NCBI RefSeq assembly: GCF_019578655.1 | Contig: NC_063261.1 | Span: 14,002,216 to 14,066,215, forward strand | DNA length: 64,000 bases | Origin: Ricinus communis | Lineage: Eukaryota; Streptophyta; Magnoliopsida; Malpighiales; Euphorbiaceae | Direction: 5' to 3' | Shown: positions 23,854-62,198 of the stretch, piece by piece | Layout of the letters: every line of letters begins with the position of its first letter | How positions within the stretch are numbered: position 1 is the stretch's first letter | Position numbers and translations under genes: made by a program | Notes under the pieces: model-generated | What the model saw: the letters and a program-made list of their open reading frames with translations, nothing else | Databases searched by the model: none | What the model was told of the DNA's origin: nothing

Positions 23854-24033
23854 GAAGGTTTTCTTTGAACTAACTAAAATAAGTTTAGAATTAATTGATA
23901 ATTAATATAATCTATTCTAATTCTATATATAATTAATTTAAATTTTTATCCTAATAAAATTAATTAGTGATGGATCTAATTTATCATAATTTTATATACA
24001 TTCCTAATCCTATAAAAATTAATAAATTACTAA

Positions 24034-24069
<36 letters not shown>

Positions 24070-24446
24070 GAGTTCAAATAGCTCAATCAAAATATTTAAA
24101 AAAATTGAAAATAAGAAATTAGAAAAAAGTAAAATATTTTTAATTTTATTTTATTGATATATTAAATCATGTGTACAAACTAATGGAATTGAAATGATCT
24201 TTGGATTGATCAGAAGATCCCTTCAATTGGATAGAATTCCTTACTTGAACGAAACTAAATCTTGTGGAATCATATTGAATATTTGACGACATATTCCATG
24301 CCTTACTAAAAAACTGATCCTTGTTTACCAACTACATATTGTCTAACTAAATCCAATTCTCTCTCGATATGTTCCTAAAAATATCTGATTCGTGCGAATT
24401 ATTCCCTCAACTATCCATTAAGCACAATTTTGTAAAGAAATAGCCC
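23277..24446. other. AT-rich intergenic stretch with (TA)n runs
   Basis: No gene is supported. Two TA dinucleotide runs lie at 23,811-23,849 and 24,037-24,066. A stretch at 23,370-23,760 has phrases of the type 'cttaatttattacac' seen in intergenic MITE-like DNA of plants, but no clear ends. Confidence 0.4.
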
Positions 24447-24451
24447 ACTTC

Positions 24452-27362
24452 TGTCACGACCCCATTTGTGGGCCCGTGACCAGCACTAGGTATTGGATAG
24501 GCGTAAGGTCATCGAATCCCGTAGTAAGCCTGACACTCACTAACTCAATTAAATCTCATCTCATTTTACTGATGCCACAATTTATCTTAACTGTTAAATT
24601 TTACATATTTAATTCGGTCTGCCAAAAGAACTAGGCGAGACCCGAAACTGCAGAAAATTGCAATTGATATATCTACTATTTCTACCGCAGAGAATCTAAA
24701 TTCTTACAAGTCAGAAAACCGAATCAAACACGTCAACTGATGATGAAGGAGTCGGGTTGCTTGATAAGAGCCGCGGGAAGACTAACAAACTAAAATATGA
24801 AAAACAGTAAAATTGAGACCATCAGTCTCGAGAGTGAGTTAAAATCATATATCTCAAAAATAATTTCAAACACTTTAATAATACATTTATTTAATTTGAA
24901 ATAAATATTAAGTCATGCAATAACATTCGTGTCATGCCATGCTTAAATAAAAATAAAAATATAACCTTCACATACAATGGGACGGGGTACCTCAGCAGAA
25001 CCCTACTCTCAACATTAACATCTCGACTAATCTCAATACTAACATCTCAACTTTCTCATTGTAACAGAACTGGCGCCCAGAGAGCGAAGCTCAACCAGGA
25101 TCCTTAAATCCAGTTCAGCCACTAATTATCACTAACATTCTTAGCCTTTCGGCTCTCTTACTCCAATAAGACTGGCGCCCAGAGAGCGAAGCTCGACCAG
25201 GGTCCTTAACTCCAGTCTGGTCACTTAGGTTTCCAAATAAGCTGGCGCCTAGAGAGCAATGCTCGACTAGGGACCTTTACTCCGGCAAACACACTCTATT
25301 AAGCCCAGAGAGCGATGCTCAACCAGGGCAAATCCTAAGCTTTCCTTTTTAAATTTACCAATTTACCCTTTTTTTCCATAACTCTTGGATCTATATCGAT
25401 ACACTCATCAAACTAATGTGTTCTACTGTTGTTCCATTCTGTGTCATTAAACAATAATAAATTCACTGATGAAGAACATGATATATATATATATATATAT
25501 ATATGAATAGTAATCAAAGAGCATGATACATATGAATAATAATTAAATGAATAATTTAAACTTGCAATCATTTAATCATAATAGTTATTCAAGAATTTAT
25601 GCATGATGACCTCATATCTCTGCTCTGATGCCTCAGATGGAGCGAGCCGAACAGACGGATTTATCTAATCACGAAAAATAATTTATAATAACGCTGAAAC
25701 AGTTGACAATTAACCCTAGGTCTAGATCCCTAGAACTGACTGTCTAAAAATCCCGACTCCGAAGAATTCTACCGAAAATTCGGCAGAACCTTCCTTAAAA
25801 TACAGACATTTGCCCCCAGTAAAACGGGTCCAGGACCTGCTAGAAAAATACTTCAAATATTCGACAATTTATTTTAACGGGAGTCGGGTTCCCAAGATTT
25901 CACTATTTTCCTGACTCCGCCACACATCACAAAACACAACCTAAGGCAGGCAGTCCGATAAACAATTATTTTAACACATAAATATTATCTAATACTCAAC
26001 ACAAATCAATAAGCATATAATAAACCAAAGAATTCCAAAACCTACGGGCCAAAGAAAAATTTACCGAGACGCTTGATCGCTCGGTCGACTCGCCTCCAGC
26101 TGCCAGAGTCTGATCGACGATCCAAACGCACCAACGGACTTGAAACAATTCGCTAATGACAATTCCCGCTTCCGATCCGATCCCCGATCATCCGGAGAGA
26201 TTTATGGATGATCTCGGCCGTCAATTTTTAAACAGAGTCTGATCGCTGGAAAATTAGTGTTATTGGAAAGTTTGTGACGAGGGGAGTCCGTTGATGAGCT
26301 CTGATCAGCCTAGCCTCTTCGGAGATGGCTAGAAAAGCTTAAAAACTGAGTTGCCAGCGAAAACTTTCCTTCGCTGCAACTTTCTTTTCCGGCAATCCTA
26401 CAACACGATTAAGGGTGTAAAAGAAGGCTTGCACCTCACTGGTCATTTTGAGACCGGAATCTCTCGAAATGGTCGCCAGAAACTCCTTCTACAACGGTGA
26501 GAAGCTGCGATCATCCTCCGCTTGATTCGCCACACCGCCACCATCATGCTCGGAGCTGCACCCACCACCACCTGAGCAGGCGCCTCCCCATCCGCCAGCC
26601 GACGTCCCCAACCTTTCTCCCTCTTCTTCTTCTCCTTCCTTCTTTCTTTTCTTTCTTTTCTTCTCTACATCGGCAAAGGGTCCCTGAACTTTTCTTTCTT
26701 ACCATTTGGTCCCTCATTTCGCCTTGAAAAATTTCTAACTAACCCTTAAACCTTTTTTTACCTTTCAATTAAGCCCCTAACTATTTAATTGGGGCTAAAT
26801 TAGAATTATTAAAAACACACAATTACATATTTATCCTTATTTTTAAATATAAAATTACCAAAAAGCCCTTGCCAACATGTTTAATTATAAAAATACCAAA
26901 CGTACAAATTTTCATGAAAAACCCATATTAATAAAGTTATACTTTTAATCCTTATTCCAAAATAAATTTCTAATTTAATCCTAACACACAATTAGATTAA
27001 TTAATCAATTTGCTAATTATTTTTCAACTAAAATTTAATACCATTAGCTAATTAAAATACCATTTACAATTTCTTTCATGACTCTCAAATATAGAATTTA
27101 ATTAAATATATTCATTTGGAGAAATTTTTGAATAATCAAAAATATAATTTATTTCTCAAAGAATTTACTTAATTAATTTCTTAAAAATTCAAACTAATAG
27201 GATATAGAAAATAGCTCATTTATTTATCTAGCATTAAAATTCTATTTAATTCATTCCAATTTAAACCAAATAAAAATAAAATAAAATAAATTTAAATAAA
27301 AACTCATTTATTAATTATTATTACTATTATCTTTATTAAAGAAAAAAAATTTGGGTATTACA
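24452..27362. mobile_element. Solo LTR, 2,911 bp, with perfect 5-bp target duplication
   Basis: The segment begins TGTCACGACCCC, ends GGGTATTACA and is flanked on both sides by ACTTC (24,447-24,451 and 27,363-27,367). TG...CA ends, a 5-bp duplication and the absence of internal coding sequence define a solo LTR, formed by recombination between the two LTRs of a full element. Large size and these end sequences fit plant Ty3/gypsy chromoviruses. Phrases near the right end (complement of 'ggtccctcatttcgcc' and 'aattaagcccctaact') suggest transcription on the minus strand, with modest certainty. It contains the repeat at 25,060-25,335 and a TA run near 25,483-25,504. Confidence 0.85.
25060..25335. 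repeat. Four-copy tandem repeat inside the solo LTR
   Basis: The word 'ggcgcccagagagcgaagct' plus 'cgaccagggtcctta' recurs near 25,072, 25,172, 25,245 and (shortened) 25,304. Copies are followed by a short complementary echo of the preceding bases (aactgg...ccagtt; agactgg...ccagtct), so each unit can fold into a small stem-loop. Confidence 0.65.
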
Positions 27363-27367
27363 ACTTC

Positions 27368-28950
27368 TTTCTCGAGAAGAGATGGGAAACATGCTCAATA
27401 TCATTTGATTGAATAGTTGACTGAGCTCCTTGTTGTTTGAAGAAACCCTCCACTTCAATTGATATTTTTTCACAAAAAGCAAACATGAGATAACAAATCC
27501 AGTTTTTTATTTTATAATATCTTATTTAGTATGCTTATTGTTAATTAATTATATCATATGGTTAATATTTAATCTATATACTAAACTAATTTTATATTAA
27601 AGGATCCCTCTAGAGACACACACATATATATAATTGAATTTTATTATTATATTTTATCATAAATCTAATTTGTGTATAATGTAAATAGAAATTTGAAGAT
27701 ATTTTGAATTCAAACAACTCATTCTTACTTTATTGTTAGTGACTCTAATGCAACATATAACATAATATAAAAGAAAATATCATTTAAGCTTTTTAATGTC
27801 TGTTTACTATTTAATAATTTGTTGCTATTGTTTATCATAAAAATTTAAAATTTATTTTTTTATATTCACTTTTATTATTTTTTTGAAAAAATACATTATT
27901 ATTTAATTTTAATAATATTAACACTAAAATCGTATATTATAAAATTATTGAAACTAAAATATTGAACTTTTTAATAGATATGGAGATTTTGTTTTACTAT
28001 TTTTATAAAATAATTATTAGAATAATATAATTAAATTATTTTAAGAAAAAATAAAAATATTATTCAATTGAATAAGTTTTAATACTTTTTCTTTATGGAG
28101 AATTTATTAGTATTTTTATTAAATAATTACTAAATTATATATTAAATTATTTTAAAAAATAAGAAAAATTATTCAACCAAAATAAATAATTTTCCATAAT
28201 TAATAATTTAAATAGAAAATACAATTAGATAAAATAATCATATCAAGCCTAGAATTCATCGAATCAAAGTAAAGAACAAAATTAAAACGTTTTATAATTT
28301 CATATAGATTTATTTAAAGTCTAATAATTTAATAAATTTATAAAGTGTATAATAATATATAATTCTTACTGTACAGTATAAAATAATTAAATATTTTTAA
28401 TAAATATTATATTATATAATTTATTAGATATTATATTTTATAATTTTAATAATAATAATTTATACACATAATGCATGATGAGTAATAAATAAATAAATTT
28501 ATATATATATATATTTGGTTTTTTTCTCATTATAGTACATATCAATTGAATACAATTTTTAATATAAATAATTAATGAAATTTATAATTATAAAAAGAAA
28601 ATTTTGGTACAATTTAGTTTGAAGAAAGTCAAATAATACAGTTCTTAGTATTCTTTATTCAGTTTCTGGAACAGTCCGAAATTTCCAAATCCCATACTCA
28701 ACCCTAGATCTAACGAATAACAAAATATGATAATATTATGAATTCACTTTCAACAAAAATATTAATAACATTAATAATAGTAAAATAATTAAAAAATTCT
28801 TTTGTATACCAGAGAAACGGTCTACTATCCACAAACTTCACTACACCATAACAACCTCTTATCTCCAAAACCAGAATTTATATGGATAAATAGATATAGA
28901 TAGCGTTTCAGCTTCTACTGAGACAAACCCAAAACCAGAAGCAACCAACA
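27368..28950. other. AT-rich intergenic region upstream of PRPL1
   Basis: No gene or clear element is seen. Very AT-rich with many short direct and inverted AT blocks, and a TA run near 28,499-28,514. The last 150 bases before the PRPL1 ATG become less AT-biased and include a TATA-like 'tttatatgg' at about 28,877, some 70 bp before the ATG; this may lie in the promoter or the 5' leader. Confidence 0.4.
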
Positions 28951-31900
28951 ATGGCAACATGTACTTCATCACCATCTTCTCTCATGCTAACATACGGCGC
29001 ATCCACAGTACACCCGCAGGACCTAACCCCATCACTCCTCTCTTTCAAACCAAAAACTTTCTTTTTAAATCCATTAGCTTTGGGTTCTAATGGAGATAGA
29101 AAATCAAGCAAAAGTTTCAATTTTTATACACAAAAAGATGCAAAGATTGGAACTTGTGGAGGCGGTGGCGGTGTTGTTGTGGCTGCTGCTTTGGCTGCAG
29201 AGGCAGAAGTAGCTGATGATGTTGAGGAGAGAGAAGAGGGCGGTGATGTGGCTACTGCTACAGTTGCTGCTCCCTCTAAGCCTAAGAAAGGGAAGGCTGC
29301 ATTGCCCTTGAAGAGAGACAGAGTATGATTTTTGATGTTCTGGTTACTGTTTTTGTGAAGTTTTTATTTTTAGAGTTTTCTGAATTGTGGGTTTTGATTG
29401 TTTTGTTTGAGAATTCTTTTATTGGTCATTTATGTGTTTCGATTGTTTTGTTTGGGAATCCTTTTATTGGTCATTTCTGTGTTTAGAATGATTATTTGAT
29501 GAGGGATTTGATATCAAATTAGAAGGATATTTAATATTAGTGCCTTAGAAATGATGCTTCTATTGATGCCATTGTCTTTTGTGCTTCGTTGATTTCACTT
29601 GGTTTTAAGTTTGAAGTCTTCCTTTTGGAATTTTGGTGTAAGAAACTATTTATTGGAGTAGGTCTAGTCTAAGGTTTCATTTCTTTTAGTGAGAGGTGGA
29701 GGATGCGGGAAAATGTTTGTTGATCAGTTTCAGTTATAATAGTCAAACACAAACTGTCTTCTCCATTTCCCCTTTTCCGTTTTTGAAGATTATCACACAG
29801 TTTCAAGCATTCAATTTTGTACCCTTTTTGTTGAAAATGGTAGGCAAGGTCCAAGAGATTCTTGGAAATTCAAAAGTTGAGGGAAAACAAGCAAGAATAT
29901 GACTTACAGACAGCAATATCTTTACTAAAGCAAATGGCAACTTCAAAGTTTGTTGAAACAGCTGAAGCTCATTTTCGTCTTAACATTGATCCCAAATACA
30001 ATGACCAACAGCTCCGAGCAACTGTGAGTTCTTACTTGAATTGGTTATTTGAAACTGCATTCACTCTTAATCATTTGTCGTAATGATAGTTAATTTTGTT
30101 ATATTTAATGCATAGGTAAATTTGCCCAAGGGAACTGGACAAACTGTTAAAGTGGCAGTGCTTACACAAGGTAGTTATGCTCTCTGTTTGCTGACTTAAA
30201 CCAGATTTAGATTTGGCATTCCACTGAGTATCTGTGCTTTTTGTTTATTTCAAAGTTTTTGCCTATTTTTGTCATTGAAAATACATGGTTTTCAAATGGA
30301 GAATTGCTGACAGAAAATAACCAGTTATTATGTAGCATCTGCAAAGACATTTGAATTATTGCCTCTGAAGATACTAAGTATAGACATAGTAGTATAGACC
30401 TCACTGGGGATATCACCAATCCACTGGTGTGCTTCTTGCTTTGAATGCTCTATCAAAAGAGCCAGAGAAGTTGTTGAATACAACTTATCTTAATAAATGT
30501 TCAGCCTCTGATTGAAAGACGCCAAGCTGCTTAATTGAGTGGATTTTAGGCAGAAGAAAGAACCACTGATCCTCGAAACTAAGCTTGCAGCTGTGGGCCT
30601 AATAATAGGTTATTATCTCTAACATATTCAAAAGTGGTTTTGTTGGAAAGATGAAAGAACAGTTGGATTTCTTCTGCATTCCCTTTTTCCTTTCCCTGGA
30701 AGCCTTAGGAAAAGAGTTGGGGGATATGCAGTTGTGTAGCAATGGAAAGGTAGGAATCTTAATACATTGGAAATATAATTTAGGAATGCCTTCAGATGTG
30801 CATATCATGCACTGCATATCCGTTATTGTTTTGTGCTTGGTATTTCTCCTATTGAGGTTTTATTCAGCTGAGTTGAGTCTTTTGGTGATGTATTGCTGTC
30901 AATTATCTCTTGGGAAGTTTGCTTATGTCTTTCTTCCAGAATGACTTAGGAAACTTTGGGTTTATGTAATTTACTAAAATGAGCATGTCAGAAGAAGATG
31001 TTTTTCTGGGTGCTTCTTGGTGATTTTCTTTCTAACTGATCAAGTGAAATTAGGAGGTCTATATTTGTGCTTAAACCAAGGAGTTGAAGCATTAGGTGGA
31101 AGAGTCAATTTGAAGTTTACTGGGACTGATGAGATTTTTGTTGGATCCATTACATGATTGTTGGCTTTTGAATGGTTTGTTCCCAAGCACAAATGTTGTT
31201 CAGTCAAAACAGTTTTCTGAATACTTGAAGGCTTTATTATATTCTTGTCTTAACAAAGAGGCAACCTTAAAAAAGCCACCAATTAATACTTAGGAAAGTA
31301 GCTCAGAATGTAAATTCTCATTGTTTATTATTGTGTTCTAGGTTAGATATTAATATTGGCACACCTTATTCTGAAGTGCAGCTATTAGTGGCTGAGAAAC
31401 ACCATTCGAAACCAACAGATTCCTTTGTTGTTATTCAACAGGTTTTAGATGCTTGGTCAGTCTGCTTCCTCCAGTTGTATTAACTTCAGAGTCTTCTATC
31501 CGTCGTTGAACAAGAATTCATATTTAAATTATTGGAGCCTGACGCAGAAAAGAGATTTGAGAGGATGACTACAGGGGGATGTAATTTTGTGTGAGATTGG
31601 GTAGAATACACTTCATGCATATTATTTGGTCCCTGTGATAAAAGAAGTTGATGTCCTGGACTTGTCATGTTCATTCTTTGAGGACTTACATATGACCCAC
31701 CTGCTAACATTTTATTGGATCAGGGTTATGTTTTATTGACTCTTGTTTTCTTGGAATTCTCGAGTATGCCTCATCTTGTTTATGCAATTTTCCAAATGTC
31801 TCTCAACTTAAAGTTCTACTTTAATACTCGAAACTGTTATATTCTTTCAACTTGGCCCTACAAACTGTTCTTGCTTATGCATTGCATTCTTCATAACATT

Positions 31901-33433
31901 AAAACATTTGCAGGTGAAAAATTCGATGAAGCAAAAAATGCAGGAGCAGATATGGTTGGTGGGGAGGACTTGATAGAACAAATAAAAGGAGGATTCATGG
32001 ACTTCGACAAATTAATTGCATCTCCAGATATGATGCCTAAGGTATTGCTCTGCTTGTCTAGTTGTAGTGTAATTGCAAACTATTCTAAGGTCAATGAGAT
32101 TCAATTATGATAGTTGTTTTAAATTGTGACTATGAGACTCGCCTCAATTTTGTATTATATCATGCTTTTTTTAAAACATTCTTTCCTATGAAACAATGTT
32201 AAAAGACTCTAATTTTAATATAAGTTTGGGTGTACAGCACATCAGTTGGTTAAGCACATTACCTTTTTCTGCTAAGTGATCTAAATTTTCAGCTTCTTTA
32301 GTAACCTGCTTTGAAGTTGCAAGGCACATTAGTTAATCCAATTTGGCTAAATCTTTTTTGTTATCCTTCTTGTTGGATTTCACAAATGATGATCTGGTAA
32401 ATAGAGACTTGTATGTTTGATTGTATTGACTGCAGTTAGATCAGCCAATTTATTCATCTTTTCATTAGTTCATTTAGAAATGGCTGCCTTTCGATGTAAG
32501 TTGAAATGAAGAAATTATCTTCCTGATTGCAGACAAACGTTATATGTTTCTTTGCTGCTTCTATCAGGTTGCCAGCCTAGGTAAGATTTTGGGACCACGT
32601 GGACTCATGCCAAATCCAAAAGCTGGTACTGTTGCAACGAATATCCCTCAGGTATAATGTGCCTTTGCTTTTATTTTTGCCTTCTGTTTCGCCCATGATT
32701 TTGCATATTGCTTTGACTATCAGCTAGAAATAGCTTTTCAACCAAAAACCGTCATTTACATATCTTAATCAACAGAAAAATATTATGAATGCTTTCTTTG
32801 CATTAGTAGGATGTAAAAGGAAAAACAGAGTCGGAGAGGAGAACAGGAGTTCACTCTTATAATTCTATATTAGCTAGCAATTGCAAATGCCTGAAAGAGA
32901 GAGAAGTGTGTTTGCCCGTCTTCTGCACTGATTCTTTGTGGTCAGAGATGAGTCAGATGAGGGCAATGTGAAATCCAGGAAAAATGACAAGGCTTTTGCT
33001 TGTGTTTAACATTTTGATTCACTGTTACAACATGGTTTCCTTTAATGTGTTGCAGGCGATAGCAGAGTTCAAGAAGGGAAAAGTTGAATATAGAGCAGAT
33101 AAAACTGGGATTGTTCACATACCTTTTGGAAAGGCAGATTTCTCAGAAGACGACCTGCTTGTAAACTTACATGCTGCAATAGTATGTCCTAAAACCTACC
33201 TACTACTTTTTATGTGTTTTTCCACTCGATTTTTTGGGTTTTATTGGTATCTGGAGTGTTTCTTCAGGTGCACTAACAAATTCATCTTCTCCCAGAAATC
33301 AATAGAAACAAACAAGCCATCAGGTGCGAAAGGCGTGTATTGGAAGAGTGCACACATATGCTCGTCAATGGGGCCTTCAATTCGGTTAAATATAAGGGAG
33401 ATGCTGGAGTACAAGCTTCCATCAAATGTTTAA
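28951..33433 (+). CDS. PRPL1: Plastid 50S ribosomal protein L1
   Basis: A nuclear gene for the L1 protein of the chloroplast large ribosomal subunit, which forms the L1 stalk next to the tRNA exit site. Seven exons: 28,951-29,322; 29,844-30,023; 30,116-30,170; 31,914-32,041; 32,568-32,651; 33,056-33,181; 33,296-33,433. All introns are GT-AG and the joined frame is open for 360 codons, close to the usual length of plant plastid L1. Residues 1 to about 80 are Ser/Thr-rich with few acidic residues, as in a transit peptide; then comes a Gly/Ala/Glu-rich segment ([17 protein letters not shown]). The L1 domain follows from about residue 130 ([10 protein letters not shown]), with the family signature [17 protein letters not shown] at 249-265 and an end at KLPSNV. 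The acceptor at 29,843 was chosen because it alone joins KRDR to ARSKRF in frame. It converges with SMC5. Confidence 0.95.
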
Positions 33434-34278
33434 ATAAAGCTAACACCTGTAAATGATTTCGGCTAAGCATCTTCTTCAGGACTTGCCAGTGTTCAGTAAA
33501 AATGTTAGGTAAAAGTTAGGAAGAATAGAGGCAACTTTGATTGTTAATTTTGGTTAGTCATCATGGATATTCTGAGTAATCCTTGCTGGTGACCCAAAAT
33601 CTTGTATGCGATCGATATTATCAATTTTAGTTACTTTGATCACTAGGAATTGCTCCCGGACCATATTTTCAATTTTATTTGCACTTCTCAATGAGGATTT
33701 TCAATTTCAACTGGCACTCTTGTGAAACCTGATAAATTCAGGTTTCTTGGCGGGATCCTGATATGTTGGCTGTTGATATTGTGAAGTCACTGTTTTTATT
33801 GTTGTATATGCAGACGCAATTTACCTCTGCATCCATTGGATAACGTAAAAATACATTCTAGAAATGAATAATTGTAAACTGGCTGTGTTAAAGAGGCAGC
33901 TTTTATCTGTTAAAGAAAAAAGAGCATTCAAATTGCTACAAACTAGAATATCGAAGCCAATAAACACCTTATTTACAAATTTATTAAGAATTTACCTAAC
34001 ATCTACTTGGGACAAATGAGCTATTCTATTTAATCCTCCATTGTTGATACAGGAGAAGTGTGCCGCAGTATGAATAGTGTAGTTTTCCAAGAAGGAATCA
34101 TCTATACACAGGGATTACCCTAAAAAGGCACGACCAAAGAACTACAGGGGTTCTACAGAAGAAGCTGATGTGCGACAAAATACAGTTTGCTCCTTGATCT
34201 CGTGATGGCAGCACCCCTGGACTGTTTCTAGCCAAAGGATCCCAACCAGAGCATCTTACCGGCAGATGTATTATAGCA
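33434..34278. other. Intergenic region between convergent PRPL1 and SMC5
   Basis: This 845-bp stretch lies between the two stop codons and must hold both 3' UTRs and poly(A) sites. No additional gene is visible. An AATAAA occurs right after the PRPL1 stop (taaataaagc, 33,431), and SMC5-side sequence near 34,100-34,270 gives only chance frames. The two transcripts could overlap at their ends. Confidence 0.5.
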
Positions 34279-60776
<26,498 letters not shown>

Positions 60777-60888
60777 CTGAGAAGTCGTTTGTTTCTATAT
60801 TCTAAAAATTGAATTGAGGTCTCTCTGAAAGGAATAGAGAGAATTAGGGTTTCATGGAGCGAGAGAGAGAGAGTCCCAGAAGCCAAAA

Positions 60889-60900
60889 TTGGCGGGAAAA
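60889..60900. promoter_or_regulatory. E2F-type site upstream of SMC5
   Basis: TTGGCGGGAAAA, a canonical E2F binding sequence, lies about 113 bp upstream of the SMC5 ATG, between two GA-rich tracts. Plant E2F/DP factors activate S-phase genes through such sites, which fits a chromosome-maintenance gene. A second match to the consensus, TTTGGCGC, lies inside exon 1 (60,723-60,730). Confidence 0.65.
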
Positions 60901-62050
60901 CGAGAGAGAGACACTGAGCGAGCGAGTGATACTATTATTATTAGGTAACCAAGCGACGTCACTGTAGAGAGGGACCCAAAGTCTCTTTAAAAGAATTTTT
61001 TTTAATGGAACAAATCTTTTTTTTAAGGAAATAGAACCAATTGTTGATAATAAGAAGAATGCTATTTTAAAACAATAATTTAAATTTCAATTGATGTAAA
61101 AGAATTAAAATATACATGTATTATTCTGTTTATTTCTTTATTTTTAATAATGATTAAGAAATCATTTTATGTATTTTTTAGATTTTTTTGTAGGTTTTTA
61201 TATTTCTTTCACTTTTTTAATTTTATCATAATTTTATAAAGAGATTCACAACTCATAAATTTATGTATACTGATATTTCATATCAAGTTAATGTGATTTT
61301 CTTTTTCTTTTTTTATTTTTGGGTGATAGTTATATTATTTGTACTTTGGATATATATGTTTTCAATTTTCAGAAATTTTCAATTCTTTTTTTCTATGATG
61401 GTTATTTTGTCATTATTTATTTAGATATACAGTGTCTTGTACTATTCTAAAGTTAATTATTTAACATAAGTATAGTAAAATATTCTAAAGTTAATTATTT
61501 AACGTAGATATAGTAAAATATTTATATAGTATTTCAGTCTCAGTTAAATTTTATATTATAATAAATTATAAAATATTTTAAATTTTATTTTAAAAAAATA
61601 TTTTTTTTATAATAATAATTATGTATATATTTTTTACATATATTTTATTATACTATATTATTATTTTATCTCTTAAATTTTATTTATATAATATAATAAG
61701 ATGTTAATATATGGTAGTTATTATTTCACTAATAAATTTAAAAAAATATATATATTCAAATTTTTATTAAGTTACAACCTCATCTCAGTTATAAATTTTA
61801 TTTGACTTTAAATAAATTATTATAAATTTAATAATAATTATTTATTATCTAACCAAACACAAGTAAACAATTTCAAATTTCCCCTAGAATAGTGTTAGAT
61901 TCAAGGCCCCAATTTATGAGTTTTTAGGAATTACAGATTAGGAAATTATTAGTTACAAAAATTGCTATAACTTTCCAACCATAACTTGGGCCCTTTTTTT
62001 CTCTTTAGGCAGAAAAAGACGAACAATATTATGAAAGTACAAGTATAAAA

Positions 62051-62134
62051 ATATCATAAACAAGCTCCACATTCTTGGCTCATAATTGGCCATATCCAAA
62101 ATATCATAAACAAGCTCCATCATTCTTGGCTCAA
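62051..62134. repeat. 50-bp direct repeat in the sigma factor promoter
   Basis: 'atatcataaacaagctccac' plus 'attcttggctca' (62,051) returns 50 bp later as 'atatcataaacaagctccat' plus 'cattcttggctca' (62,101). The second copy ends about 65 bp before the ATG, so it probably lies at the promoter/leader boundary. Confidence 0.8.
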
Positions 62135-62198
62135 ATTTGACTGCTGTAACCCATGCTTATCACACCCAATCCATCCATCAACATTCCCACCTTTTTTC

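Larger units (their letters stand above)
60777..62198. other. Divergent intergenic region, SMC5 / sigma factor
   Basis: This 1,422-bp stretch separates the two start codons. The SMC5 side (60,777-60,950) is GC-richer, with GA/CT runs (gagagagagagag at about 60,862 and 60,903) and an E2F-type site. The middle (about 61,000-61,850) is very AT-rich with no gene. The sigma side holds a 50-bp direct repeat. Both promoters must lie here, but no shared bidirectional core is evident. Confidence 0.5.

Noticed and set aside
26497..26727. 76-aa frame starting MRSCDHPP inside the solo LTR
   Set aside because: No family resemblance, low-complexity Ser/Leu tail, and it lies inside a well-bounded solo LTR.
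30651..30944. 97-aa frame in the third intron of PRPL1
   Set aside because: It lies wholly inside an intron whose flanking exons join in frame; no recognisable domain.
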